The position numbers and the translations under genes are program-made. Under the pieces are notes generated by a model. That model was given only the letters and a program-made list of their open reading frames with translations, made no database searches and was not told the DNA's origin. A stretch of 64,000 bases of DNA from an uncultured Paracoccaceae bacterium (GTDB taxonomy: Bacteria > Pseudomonadota > Alphaproteobacteria > Rhodobacterales > Rhodobacteraceae): NCBI GenBank assembly GCA_947499715.1, contig CANMPL010000005.1, positions 62,001 through 126,000 on the forward strand, given 5' to 3'. Positions 9,601 through 15,824 of the stretch are shown here, piece by piece. The first letter of the stretch is position 1, and every line of letters begins with the position of its first letter.

Positions 9601-9799
9601 TCACGAGGTTGTTCTGTCGAACGGCGCGTGGACCGAAAGCTTCCAGCCGGGCGATTACAGCCTCAAGGGCATCGGCAACAGCCAGCGCAATGAGATCATG
9701 GAGCTTTTCCCTGAACTCGCGACGGCCTCTGGTCTGGAAGGCTATCAGTCCGCACGCAAAGCGCTGAAGAAGCACGAAGCGCGCCTGCTGATGAAGTAA
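3650..9799 (+). CDS. Giant RTX / VCBS-like / Hint-domain secreted protein
   Basis: The product has 2049 residues from ATG 3650, which follows GAGGAG at 3638-3643; the frame continues upstream without support. Visible order: module A (1-167); RTX calcium nonapeptides GGxGxDxx (175-283); a beta-sandwich-like insert (284-442); more RTX (445-637); module B, a near copy of module A (642-806); short RTX (812-867); four cadherin/VCBS-like repeats with DNDTDxDGDTL-type motifs (934-1394); a long RTX block (1397-1800); and a C-terminal Hint domain (1857-2049) starting at Cys1857 in PCFTPGT, with SPNHRVLV and ERHEVVLSNGAWTESF. It is strongly acidic and has no Sec signal, as expected of a type I-secreted calcium-dependent surface protein. 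Hint domains cleave autocatalytically at the leading Cys; that this one does is inferred. No ABC exporter is nearby. Confidence 0.93.
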   Translation: MSLTIDWDQIGSDGSQTLSENGQSVDVTVSTPKNAQGKEWFVENGMLKNWDVTTDSNVDVRFSEEVENVKFTLLDVDALDEITIMTKDADGNIVPVEFEVTGNHYVDGNVVTGTSTTTNGPGMDDGSQDIEICIPGPVMTFWVVLDDGPARDYSGTVAISDVTFDIYAPLDGTVEGTAGDDLIDANYDQDPDGDKIDNNDAIVAGEGPQDDIVVAGDGNDTVVAGEGDDDVQGEAGDDKIYGGEGDDELSGGIGNDMVFGGNNSDVINGGDGDDMLIGAGPSFDGKIDFNDLSAGDIVGGQYAGNGVTISSGIAGKPVMIFDTANPTGGDHDLATSNLGNVLIMSEDGDSSDPDDNAGGAHFVFTFDSPAHVESLDFLDIEGGAWIKLYDADGNQIALIDPAQTGDNGQLSQHIGVDGVARMEVIIAGSGAIDNLCYSLNGETGDEADVINGGAGNDYIEGNLGNDSLDGGTGNDELYGGEGDDRIFGNDGDDVGYGGAGNDNMGGSDRGNDEYYGGAGDDMMETSYGDDTLYGGEGNDNLWASADDDLVYGGKGDDSAYGGHGQDTVFGEMGDDTLSGGSDSDTIFGGSGNDVIDGDKLYKDDKGAAGDDTIYGGGGDDKIDGGGGNDTLIGDGGPAEEIDFTIDWDVLGSDGSATFTECEKDVTVSINTPQNAQGKQWFVENGMLKNWDVTDPTTADLHFDQEVTNVQFTLLDVDALDKITIMAKDADGNLVEVQFEDTGVHAVDGNMVTGTQTNNPGPGEDNSGQDVGVTIAGPIQHLWIILDDGPARDYSGTVAVTDITFTLPMVQEDGDDMIDGGDGDDYIEGNGGDDMLTGGAGNDEIYGGDDRDTIIGGAGDTVDGGAGGDDYDVLDLTGQGPFVVTGPDGTGDPIPDSNGNGLDGQVQFIDADGNPTGEVIDFTEIEEIIGDLVENRGPDAVDDDYTAGEDDAPADIGNVLDNDTDLDGDTLTVGEVNGDPAGVGTPVAGDNGGLITIAEDGTVTFDPNGDFEALGEGEEATTTVTYTVDDGNGGTEEATVTITVSGVNDGPVAADDPLNAGEDDPAGVIGNVLDNDSDPEGDALEVFKVGGDEANLGAPTAGDNGGLITIAADGTVTFDPNGEFEALGAGETATTSITYMVQDPSGEMSTATVTVTVTGENDGPTAVMDTYTASEDGVTDLGNVIGNDTDPENDALEVAEVNGDPANVGTPVAGDNGGLVTINEDGTVSFDANGEFDALGEGEEATTTVTYTITDPDGETDTAEVVITVKGTNDAPVAVRNDYTADFDEAAGDVDGNVLTDNTGDGVDSDPEGDDLTVVGVGAPNSGVGVAVAGSAGGLFTILADGTVDFDANGEFDDLGLNDTRTTTVEYTIADENGATSTAVATFTVGGINDGTVQGTSGDDVINPDIPYVDADGDVVDNNDAILDGDTGNDDLILGFEGNDSIDAGDGNDRVFGGADNDTIDGGVGNDGLVGGDGNDVIEGGDGDDMLFGNDGNDELFGGEGMDKLEGGKGDDLLEGGDGNDDLWAGAGNDRIVGGDGDDVANGGSGNDVILGNAGNDTLDGANGDDTIRGGQGDDSIFGDYGNDSIVGGEGSDVVDGGNGDDIINTGNHADPAFDNPYPGLGAPDADPNDDKDVVFGGSGHDTISTGDDADTIDGGIGNDIIDAGIDNDSVTAGDGHDTVIGGEGVDLIDGGDGDDVLYGGLDNDTFDIVDRDPDGNPVDLLPGNNIDTIFGGAGNDTIFGRDDADVLFGGTGNDVIDGGIDDDVITGGEGEDQLFGGQGTDTFLGGNGGDVVVGGEDAPSGTFPDGADIDVLDLTGSNVERIEYTPGDAESGTVFFTDGTTMTFSEIENVIPCFTPGTTIATPRGERLVEELQVGDKIITRDNGIQEIAWVGHKAMNGKQLAANPHLKPILIKAGSLGQDLPERDMLVSPNHRVLVASEKTQLYFEEREVLAAAKHMTGAEGIHAVNVMQTTYVHFMFERHEVVLSNGAWTESFQPGDYSLKGIGNSQRNEIMELFPELATASGLEGYQSARKALKKHEARLLMK
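3653..4150 (+). repeat. Module A, first copy of an internal duplication
   Basis: This segment encodes about 166 residues sharing long identical stretches with the copy at 5573-6069, for example WFVENGMLKNWDVT, FTLLDVDALD and LDDGPARDYSGTVA. Both copies precede RTX repeats. The fold is unknown; alternating hydrophobic strands suggest a beta-sandwich. Confidence 0.85.
5573..6069 (+). repeat. Module B, second copy of the internal duplication
   Basis: This is the second copy of the ~166-residue module found at the N-terminus of the same protein. DNA identity is only partial while protein identity is high in the core, so the duplication is old and kept under selection. Confidence 0.85.
6450..7830 (+). 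repeat. Four tandem VCBS/cadherin-like repeats
   Basis: Four units of about 110-120 residues each contain AVDDDYTAGEDD-like starts, GNVLDNDTDLDGDTL-like cores, an AGDNGGLITI turn and a TATVTITV-like end strand followed by GVNDGP. The fourth unit is the most diverged. Such Ig-like repeats are common stalks in large adhesins. Confidence 0.85.
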
Positions 9800-9842
9800 C
9801 GAAATGCAGCTTGCCCTCGGTGCATTTGCGCCGGGCACGGTT

Positions 9843-9876
9843 CAGGGGTCACCATTGGTGGCCCCTGTTTCCGTTT
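9843..9876 (+). terminator. Terminator after the giant RTX/Hint gene
   Basis: An 11-base-pair stem (9843-9853 with 9857-9867, one G-T pair, loop ATT) is followed by TTTCCGTTT. It lies 43 bases after the stop codon, which suits intrinsic termination, although the T-tract is interrupted. Confidence 0.6.
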
Positions 9877-10061
9877 GGGGGACAATTATGCCGGTGGTCC
9901 GCGATTGTTCGCTGATCTATGCGAAGTGTGGTCGGCTTTCTGCCGATCCCTTCACTACACGCCAAAGTTGATTGGCTTTTCGCGAAACTCCCCGCAAACT
10001 GGTGCAGCGATGTCTTATGTTTCATTTGCTGCATGGTGCGGCGCATGGCGACGAGGGTGCG

Positions 10062-11255
10062 ATGGCCACCACATTCGGAACATCTGGGAATGATACGCTG
10101 ACGGGCGGTCAGAACGCAGACACGCTCGCCGGTCTTGCGGGCGATGACACTTTGTTCGGCGGCTCTGGTCAGGACCGGCTGTATGGTGGCGAGGGCCGCG
10201 ATAGCCTTGATGGCGGCGGTGGTGATGACACGCTTTATGGCGGCGCGGGCGAGGACAGCCTGAACGGCGGTGCGGGGCAGGATCGGTTGTTTGGTGGTGA
10301 CGGCAATGATGTCTTTGATACCGGCGACACGGCGAGCAACAAAAGCGTCGATCGGGTCTGGGGCGGCGATGGTGACGACACCATCATTTCATCCGGCAAT
10401 CAGGACGATCTTAAGGGGCAGGGTGACAGTGACCGCTTTATCGTAACCTCGGATGGGTCACACTTTAACAATCTGTCGGTCAAAGGCGGCGAGGACAAAG
10501 ACGGCCTTGATCAGGACGTCCTGGATCTGAGCCAGCTTAAGGCCGATTACCCCGATCTACAGATCATCTACGAGACCGGGGCAGAGGGCTGCGAAGACGC
10601 GCGGATCCTGCTGAAGACGGCCCCGAATGGGCGAGAATTAGGACGGATTGACTACAAAGGGATCGAGCAGGTCGTGATCTGTTTCACCCCCGGAACGGCC
10701 ATTGCGACCCCACAGGGTGAGGTTGCGGTTGAGACCCTTCGCGCCGGTGATCGGGTGCTGACCCGTGACAACGGTATTCAAAAGTTATCTTGGGTCGGGC
10801 AGCGGCGGATCAGCGATTTTGAATTGCGGCGCAGGCCTGAATGGCAGCCCATTCTGGTCCGTGCCGGGGCCTTGGGGCCGAATGTGCCAGAACGCGATTT
10901 GCTGGTGTCGCCCAATCATCGGTTACTGGTGACGGAACCGCGCGCGGCGCTTTATTTCGAAGAAAACGAAGTGCTTGCGGCGGCGAAATATCTGACTGAC
11001 CTGAGCGGGATTGATCAGGTCACCTCTTGGGATCTGACCTATGTCCATCTGCTGTTTGAGCGACACGAGGTGATCCTGTCCAACGGGGCATGGACCGAAA
11101 GTTTTCAACCGGGTGACTATAGCCTGAAAGGGTTGGGTGACGATCAACGCGCCGAGATTTACGATCTGTTCCCAGCGCTTTCGCAGCGGGACGTCGATTT
11201 TATCGGCGCGCGTCGTGCGTTGAAACGACATGAGGCGAAGCTGGTCCTGAAGTGA
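10062..11255 (+). CDS. RTX / Hint-domain protein, short paralogue
   Basis: This 397-residue protein starts at ATG 10062 (MATTFGTSGNDTLTGG), preceded by GAGGG at 10053-10057. The frame is open upstream to 9972, but that part has no repeat character. Residues 5-110 are RTX nonapeptides; 110-205 is a linker with acidic stretches; the Hint domain starts at Cys207 (ICFTPGTAIATP) and runs to the end. The Hint part closely matches that of the giant gene upstream, including DRVLTRDNGIQ, ERDLLVSPNHRLLV, ERHEVILSNGAWTESFQPG and the terminal RRALKRHEAKLVLK. It is most likely secreted by the same unlinked type I system and self-processed. It arose by tandem duplication or module exchange with its neighbour. 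Confidence 0.9.
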   Translation: MATTFGTSGNDTLTGGQNADTLAGLAGDDTLFGGSGQDRLYGGEGRDSLDGGGGDDTLYGGAGEDSLNGGAGQDRLFGGDGNDVFDTGDTASNKSVDRVWGGDGDDTIISSGNQDDLKGQGDSDRFIVTSDGSHFNNLSVKGGEDKDGLDQDVLDLSQLKADYPDLQIIYETGAEGCEDARILLKTAPNGRELGRIDYKGIEQVVICFTPGTAIATPQGEVAVETLRAGDRVLTRDNGIQKLSWVGQRRISDFELRRRPEWQPILVRAGALGPNVPERDLLVSPNHRLLVTEPRAALYFEENEVLAAAKYLTDLSGIDQVTSWDLTYVHLLFERHEVILSNGAWTESFQPGDYSLKGLGDDQRAEIYDLFPALSQRDVDFIGARRALKRHEAKLVLK

Positions 11256-11306
11256 CAGAACGCGCAGGTCTTGGCCCTCAATTTTGGGACGGGGGTGAGG
11301 ATGCGT

Positions 11307-11903
11307 TCAAGAGGCTTGGCTTTGCCGTTTGCGCCAAGTGGCCCAGTCGGCTGGCGTATCAAGGTCGCGGCGGGCGCGGTCACCGAGAGCGGTAAGATGG
11401 GTCTGGTCCCGCAGCGGGTTGACCAGTGGCTCACCGCCGCCGTCGCCCGACAGATCCGCAAACTTCGGACGCAAGGAGGCATCAAAGATGATCGGGTGGC
11501 CGGGCTGTCCTGCGGTTGTGGCGCCACGCCAGATCAGGTGGTCTGGATTGTCGGTGCGGGCCTGAAGGATCTTTGACAGATCCTGAGAGGTCAGATCCGG
11601 CAGGTCCGACAGCATCATCATAAATGCGGGACAATCGGGCAGCTTGGCGACGGCGCTGCGCAGGGTGCCTGACATCCCCTCTGCCGCCTCGGGTGTGATC
11701 AGCGGCGTCACCGCCAGCCCATCAAGGGCCGCCAGACGCGGGGCCGGATTTTCGGGGAGGGCTATGTAGATATCATCGCTGACGGCAAGGGCCTCTGTCG
11801 TGATGTGGCGCAAGAGCGGTGTGCCATGCACCATTTGCAAGAGCTTATCGGTGCCTTGCATCCGCGCGGACCGACCGGCGGCGAGGATCAGGATCGGGAT
11901 CAT
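11307..11903 (-). CDS. MobA-like nucleotidyltransferase (MocA type)
   Basis: The product has 198 residues from ATG 11903 (MIPILILAAGRSARMQGTDKLL). The LAAGxSxRM-x-x-xDKLL N-terminus is the nucleotide-binding signature of MobA-like NTP transferases, and PGHPIIF near residue 150 is typical of the molybdenum-cofactor cytidylyl/guanylyltransferase branch that serves xanthine-dehydrogenase-type enzymes. No molybdoenzyme gene lies beside it, so the substrate is uncertain. The frame is open further upstream, but the family N-terminus fixes the start. A dispersed palindromic element separates it from the upstream dehydrogenase gene on the same strand. Confidence 0.82.
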   Translation of the reverse strand: MIPILILAAGRSARMQGTDKLLQMVHGTPLLRHITTEALAVSDDIYIALPENPAPRLAALDGLAVTPLITPEAAEGMSGTLRSAVAKLPDCPAFMMMLSDLPDLTSQDLSKILQARTDNPDHLIWRGATTAGQPGHPIIFDASLRPKFADLSGDGGGEPLVNPLRDQTHLTALGDRARRDLDTPADWATWRKRQSQAS

Positions 11904-11952
11904 CGCAAGACCGTGCCACGCAGGAAGGCGCACGACAAGCGGCGAGGGGTCC

Positions 11953-12009
11953 GATTTTTCGACGAAAAATCGATGCCTCCGGCGGGGATATTTTTGGCCA
12001 AAAGAAGCA
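11953..12009 (+). repeat. Dispersed palindromic element, copy A
   Basis: A perfect hairpin GATTTTTC-GAC-GAAAAATC (11953-11971) is followed by GATGCCTCCGGCGGGGATAT (11972-11991) and then TTTTGGCCAAAAGAAG. Copies B, C and D of this window share the tail but carry different hairpins. It directly follows the stop of the dehydrogenase gene read on the minus strand. Confidence 0.8.
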
Positions 12010-12013
12010 GGGG

Positions 12014-14392
12014 CTACATCAGCGGCGTGGTGATGAGGGTGGCAGGTCGCAGGTCGCCGAGGATTTCGATCTGCACGGTGAGGCCCGGTTTGGCCAAGGC
12101 GCGCGGGATCAGGGCAAAGGCGATGGATTTGCCGGCGTGATGCGAATAGCCGCCAGAGGTGCAAAAGCCCTGCACCTGATCGTTGATAAAGACAGGCTCG
12201 TAGGCGGTGACATCGGCGTCATCGGCGTCCACTTCGAATACGGCGAGGGTGCGGGCGGGGGGTGTTGTGCGTTCCGCCTCTGCTGCGTCGCGCCCGATGA
12301 AGTTGGTGTTTTTTGACCAATGGATGAAGCGGTCTATCCCGGTCTCAGCCGCCGTGTAATCGGGCGAGAATTCCCGCATCCAGGAGCCAAAGAACCGGTC
12401 CAGCCGCAGCGACATCATCGCCCGCATCCCAAAGGGGGTGAGGCCCATGGGTTCACCCGCCGACCACAGCGTTTGCCATAACTGTCGTTGGTCCATCGCG
12501 TCGCAATAGATCTCATACCCCAGATCGCCGGTGTAACTGATCTGCTGCACGGTACAGGCGGTTTGGCCAATGGTCATGGGGCGGACATCGCGGAAGTTCA
12601 GGGTGGTGTCGTCGATGGTGCATTTTTCCAAGAGTGCTGTGGCTTTGGGGCCTGCGATCTGGAAGCCGGTCAATTGGTCCGAGACGTTGCGGACCTGCAC
12701 GTTTGGCACCGCGTGCTGGTCAAACCAGCGCTGATGGATCGCTTGATAGCCGTAGGATGCGGTCAGTTGGAAACGGGTGTCGGTGAGGCAGGACATAGTG
12801 AAATCCCCCAAGAGCTTGCCCTTGGGGGACAGCATCGGTGTCAGGGTCATGCGACCGGGCGCGGGCACGCGGCCTGCCATGATCCGGTCAAGCCACGCGC
12901 GGGCACCCGAACCTGTGACGGCGAATTTGCCGAAGTTCTGCAATTCATTGATGCCGACACCGGTGCGGACAGCACGGACTTCGCGCGCGGTGGCGGCAAA
13001 GGCGTTGGAACGGCGGAAGGAGGGTTCTTCAAACGCCGGCTCATCGCCTTGGGCGAAGTAATTTGGCACTTCGAGGCCGAATTGCTGGCCCCAGACCGCG
13101 CCCATGTCAGAGAAAATGTCATACATCGGGGTTGTGCGGTGGGGGCGTGCGGCGGGCAGTTCTTCGTTCGGGTAGCTGACAGAGAAACGGCGTTGGTAGT
13201 TTTCGACCACTTTGGGCCGCGTGTAGCCCGGTGTGATCCATGCGCCAAAGCGGCCCACATCCATCGCCGTCACATCGCGTTCGCATTCGCCTGTTGTCAT
13301 CCATTGCGCCAGCATCAGGCCGACACCGCCGCCTTGGCTAAAGCCTGCCATGACGCCGCAAGCGGACCAATAGTTGCGCAGGCCCGGCACCGGGCCGACA
13401 AGCGGGTTGCCGTCGGGGGCAAAGGTAAAAGGGCCGTGGACCACGGATTTCACCCCGGCGCGTTCCAGCACCGGAAAACGTTTGTAGGCGAAATTGATGC
13501 TGTCCTCGATCTTGTCAAAGTCATCGGGCAGCAGTTCATGGCCAAAATCCCAAGGGGTGCCATTGACCGCCCAGGGGCGGCAGTTTTGTTCGTAGAAACC
13601 GATGCACAGCCCGCGCCCTTCTTGCCGCAGATAGCTTTCGCCGGCGGGGTCCATGACGTGAGGGTGTTCGGCGTCGCGTTCATAGATTTCAGGGGTTTCG
13701 TCGGTGACGATATATTGGTGTTCCATCGGGTGCAGCGGCAGATACGCGCCCGCCATGGCACCCACTTCGCGCGCCCATAGGCCTGCGGCATTGACCACAT
13801 GTTCGGCGTGGATCGTGCCCTTGTCGGTGACCACATCCCAAGACCCGTCGGCGCGCGGAGTGGTCTCAATCACCTTGCAATGAGTTTCGATCGTGGCCCC
13901 GCCCATGCGCGCGGCCTTGGCATAGGCGTGGGTGGTGCCAGAGGGGTCAAGGTGACCGTCCAGCGGGTCATAAAGCGCGCCGATGATGCCATCGAGGTTG
14001 GTGATGGGCGCAATCTTGGCGATCTCTTCGGGGCCGACGATTTCGGTCTCAAGACCTATGTAGCGGTGCTTGGCCCGTTCGGCGACCAACATATCAAAGC
14101 GGTCCTTGTTGTCGGCAAGGGTCACGCCGCCGACGTGGTGCAGCCCGCAGGACATGCCTGTGATCTCTTCCAGCTCGCGGTACAGCTTGATCGTATAGCC
14201 CTGAAGTGCGGCCATATTCGTGTCGCCGTTGAGGGTGTGAAACCCGCCCGCCGCATGCCAGGTGGAGCCTGACGTCAGCTCTGATCGTTCCAGCAAGAGG
14301 ACGTCGGACCAGCCAAGCTTGGTCAGGTGATACAGCACAGAGGCGCCGACAACGCCGCCACCAATTACGACGACACGAGACGTGGTTTTCAT
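12014..14392 (-). CDS. GcvT-fused FAD dehydrogenase (dimethylglycine/sarcosine type)
   Basis: This 792-residue protein has an N-terminal Rossmann motif VVVIGGGVVGASVLYHL and the conserved [11 protein letters not shown] segment around which FAD is bound (DAO domain, 1-370). The FAO_M linker (about 370-425) and aminomethyltransferase-like GcvT N- and C-domains (about 430-790, with TGDLGYEIY and YSHHAGKSIAF) follow. Enzymes of this layout oxidatively demethylate dimethylglycine or sarcosine and pass the one-carbon unit to tetrahydrofolate. Exact substrate cannot be read from sequence. A paralogue of the same layout lies at 15825 on the opposite strand; together they suggest use of methylated amines such as betaine-derived compounds. 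Confidence 0.88.
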   Translation of the reverse strand: MKTTSRVVVIGGGVVGASVLYHLTKLGWSDVLLLERSELTSGSTWHAAGGFHTLNGDTNMAALQGYTIKLYRELEEITGMSCGLHHVGGVTLADNKDRFDMLVAERAKHRYIGLETEIVGPEEIAKIAPITNLDGIIGALYDPLDGHLDPSGTTHAYAKAARMGGATIETHCKVIETTPRADGSWDVVTDKGTIHAEHVVNAAGLWAREVGAMAGAYLPLHPMEHQYIVTDETPEIYERDAEHPHVMDPAGESYLRQEGRGLCIGFYEQNCRPWAVNGTPWDFGHELLPDDFDKIEDSINFAYKRFPVLERAGVKSVVHGPFTFAPDGNPLVGPVPGLRNYWSACGVMAGFSQGGGVGLMLAQWMTTGECERDVTAMDVGRFGAWITPGYTRPKVVENYQRRFSVSYPNEELPAARPHRTTPMYDIFSDMGAVWGQQFGLEVPNYFAQGDEPAFEEPSFRRSNAFAATAREVRAVRTGVGINELQNFGKFAVTGSGARAWLDRIMAGRVPAPGRMTLTPMLSPKGKLLGDFTMSCLTDTRFQLTASYGYQAIHQRWFDQHAVPNVQVRNVSDQLTGFQIAGPKATALLEKCTIDDTTLNFRDVRPMTIGQTACTVQQISYTGDLGYEIYCDAMDQRQLWQTLWSAGEPMGLTPFGMRAMMSLRLDRFFGSWMREFSPDYTAAETGIDRFIHWSKNTNFIGRDAAEAERTTPPARTLAVFEVDADDADVTAYEPVFINDQVQGFCTSGGYSHHAGKSIAFALIPRALAKPGLTVQIEILGDLRPATLITTPLM

Positions 14393-14463
14393 CGGGATCC
14401 TCGGTTTGAAGTTTGGATCAGACTAGCGGCCCACCGGGTGGGCAATCGTCGGTTACCGACACT

Positions 14464-15075
14464 TTATGTCGCAGCAGGCCCGTCATCGACAGAGCGGATC
14501 ACGCGGGCCGGATTGCCCGCAACAACCATCCGGGGCGGGACGTCTTTGGTCACGACGGCCCCTGCCGCAACCATCGCACCTGCACCGATGGTGACACCGG
14601 GCAAGATGATCGCCCCAGCACCGATCCAAGCGTAATCCTCCACGGTGATGGGATGGGCAAGGTTGACCACCTTAAAAGGCAGTTGGCTGCCGGGTTCGGC
14701 GGGCAAGAGACGGTCTTCGGGCCGAAGGGGGTGGGTATCGGTGATGAATTGCACGTTGGGGCCAACGGCCACAAAATCACCCAGCGTGATCAGATTCGCA
14801 TCAAGAAATGTCGCCCCGAAATTCACGAAAGACCACTTCCCCAATTTGACATGACGACCATATTGAATGTTGAAGGGCGACAGCACGATGCAAGGGCCGC
14901 TGCCTTCGGCAAAAAGACCCTTTGCGGCCTCTACCCGGCCCATGATGTCGTTGTTGGGGACAGCATCCAGAATGGCTTTGGCGGTTGTGGCCTTGTGCTT
15001 AAGGTCAAATAGATAGGGGTCGCCGCCGCTATGGGGGCGACCGGCAAGCATGTCTTCGTAATTTTTGTTCGTCAT
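14464..15075 (-). CDS. Maltose/NodL-type O-acetyltransferase
   Basis: The product has 203 residues from ATG 15075 ([20 protein letters not shown]); an ATG at 15087 would add four residues. The N-terminal maltose-acetyltransferase cap is followed by left-handed hexapeptide repeats ([52 protein letters not shown]) and the family end [12 protein letters not shown]. The catalytic His lies in TDTHPL. The family transfers acetyl from acetyl-CoA to sugars or related hydroxyls; the acceptor is unknown. It reads toward the dehydrogenase gene 71 bases downstream and may share its transcript. Confidence 0.9.
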   Translation of the reverse strand: MTNKNYEDMLAGRPHSGGDPYLFDLKHKATTAKAILDAVPNNDIMGRVEAAKGLFAEGSGPCIVLSPFNIQYGRHVKLGKWSFVNFGATFLDANLITLGDFVAVGPNVQFITDTHPLRPEDRLLPAEPGSQLPFKVVNLAHPITVEDYAWIGAGAIILPGVTIGAGAMVAAGAVVTKDVPPRMVVAGNPARVIRSVDDGPAAT

Positions 15076-15168
15076 ACCGGCAATCATTGGCGCATTCGGA
15101 TGGCAGTGCAAGATCCGACGGCCAGATTGTGCTTTGGTTCCGGCGGGTGGCCGTGCCAAGGTCTGGTC

Positions 15169-15732
15169 ATGCGATGGATGATCATCTGTGCCGGGATCCT
15201 TTGGGCAAGCGTCAGTCTTGCCGCGCCAGAGCGCTATGTGCTGGATAAACGTGGTTCCACGATCGGGTTTTCCTTTGATCTGGAAGGGCAGGTTCTGACC
15301 GGGCAAATCCCAGTGGCAGCGGCCCATGTGGTGGTGGATTTCGACAATCTGGCGGGCAGTCAGGTCTCGGCCCAGTTTGATGTGGCACGTGCGGATGCGG
15401 GCAATCTTTTCATGACAGAGGCGATGTTGTCGGGGTCGGTCTTGGCCGCCAAGGACCATCCACAAGCCTTGTTTCGGTCGCGCCGCGTTGTGGCGCAAGG
15501 CGAGGGTGCCCGGCTGGAAGGGGATCTGACGTTGCGCGGTGTGACGCGGCCTGTTGTGCTGAACGGGCAGATCTATCGCAAACAGGGCAGCAGCAGCGAC
15601 GACCTCAGCCGCCTTGTGTTGATTTTCACCGGCACCGTCAGCCGGGCCGACTTTGGCGCGACGGGGTTTGCCCGCGTTGTGGGCGATACGGTCAGGCTTG
15701 AAATTATCGCGGCCATTGCACGCGCCAACTGA
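15169..15732 (+). CDS. YceI family periplasmic protein
   Basis: This 187-residue protein begins at ATG 15169 with a clear signal peptide ([19 protein letters not shown], cleavage about residue 19) and AAGG some eight bases upstream. The mature part shows the YceI lipocalin-like pattern: [16 protein letters not shown], an ITG/DFDNL strand, [11 protein letters not shown] and [10 protein letters not shown]. YceI proteins bind isoprenoid or amphiphilic ligands in the periplasm; the ligand here is unknown. It is transcribed in the same direction as the dehydrogenase gene that starts 92 bases further on. Confidence 0.88.
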   Translation: MRWMIICAGILWASVSLAAPERYVLDKRGSTIGFSFDLEGQVLTGQIPVAAAHVVVDFDNLAGSQVSAQFDVARADAGNLFMTEAMLSGSVLAAKDHPQALFRSRRVVAQGEGARLEGDLTLRGVTRPVVLNGQIYRKQGSSSDDLSRLVLIFTGTVSRADFGATGFARVVGDTVRLEIIAAIARAN

Positions 15733-15824
15733 TTGGTATCGCAGCGACACAAAATGTCGCGAAGTGGCTATCGGCGGGCCGTTTGAGCAGCGATGGTCAA
15801 AGGGTTGAAACAAAGGACGACGCC

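Noticed and set aside
2915-11255. Genomic island integrated at tRNA-Leu
   Set aside because: No integrase and no second copy of the tRNA 3' end were seen in the window; possible but unsupported.
12488-13780. 430-residue open frame antisense to the dehydrogenase gene
   Set aside because: High G+C shadow frame; the sense strand encodes a complete, recognisable four-domain enzyme.
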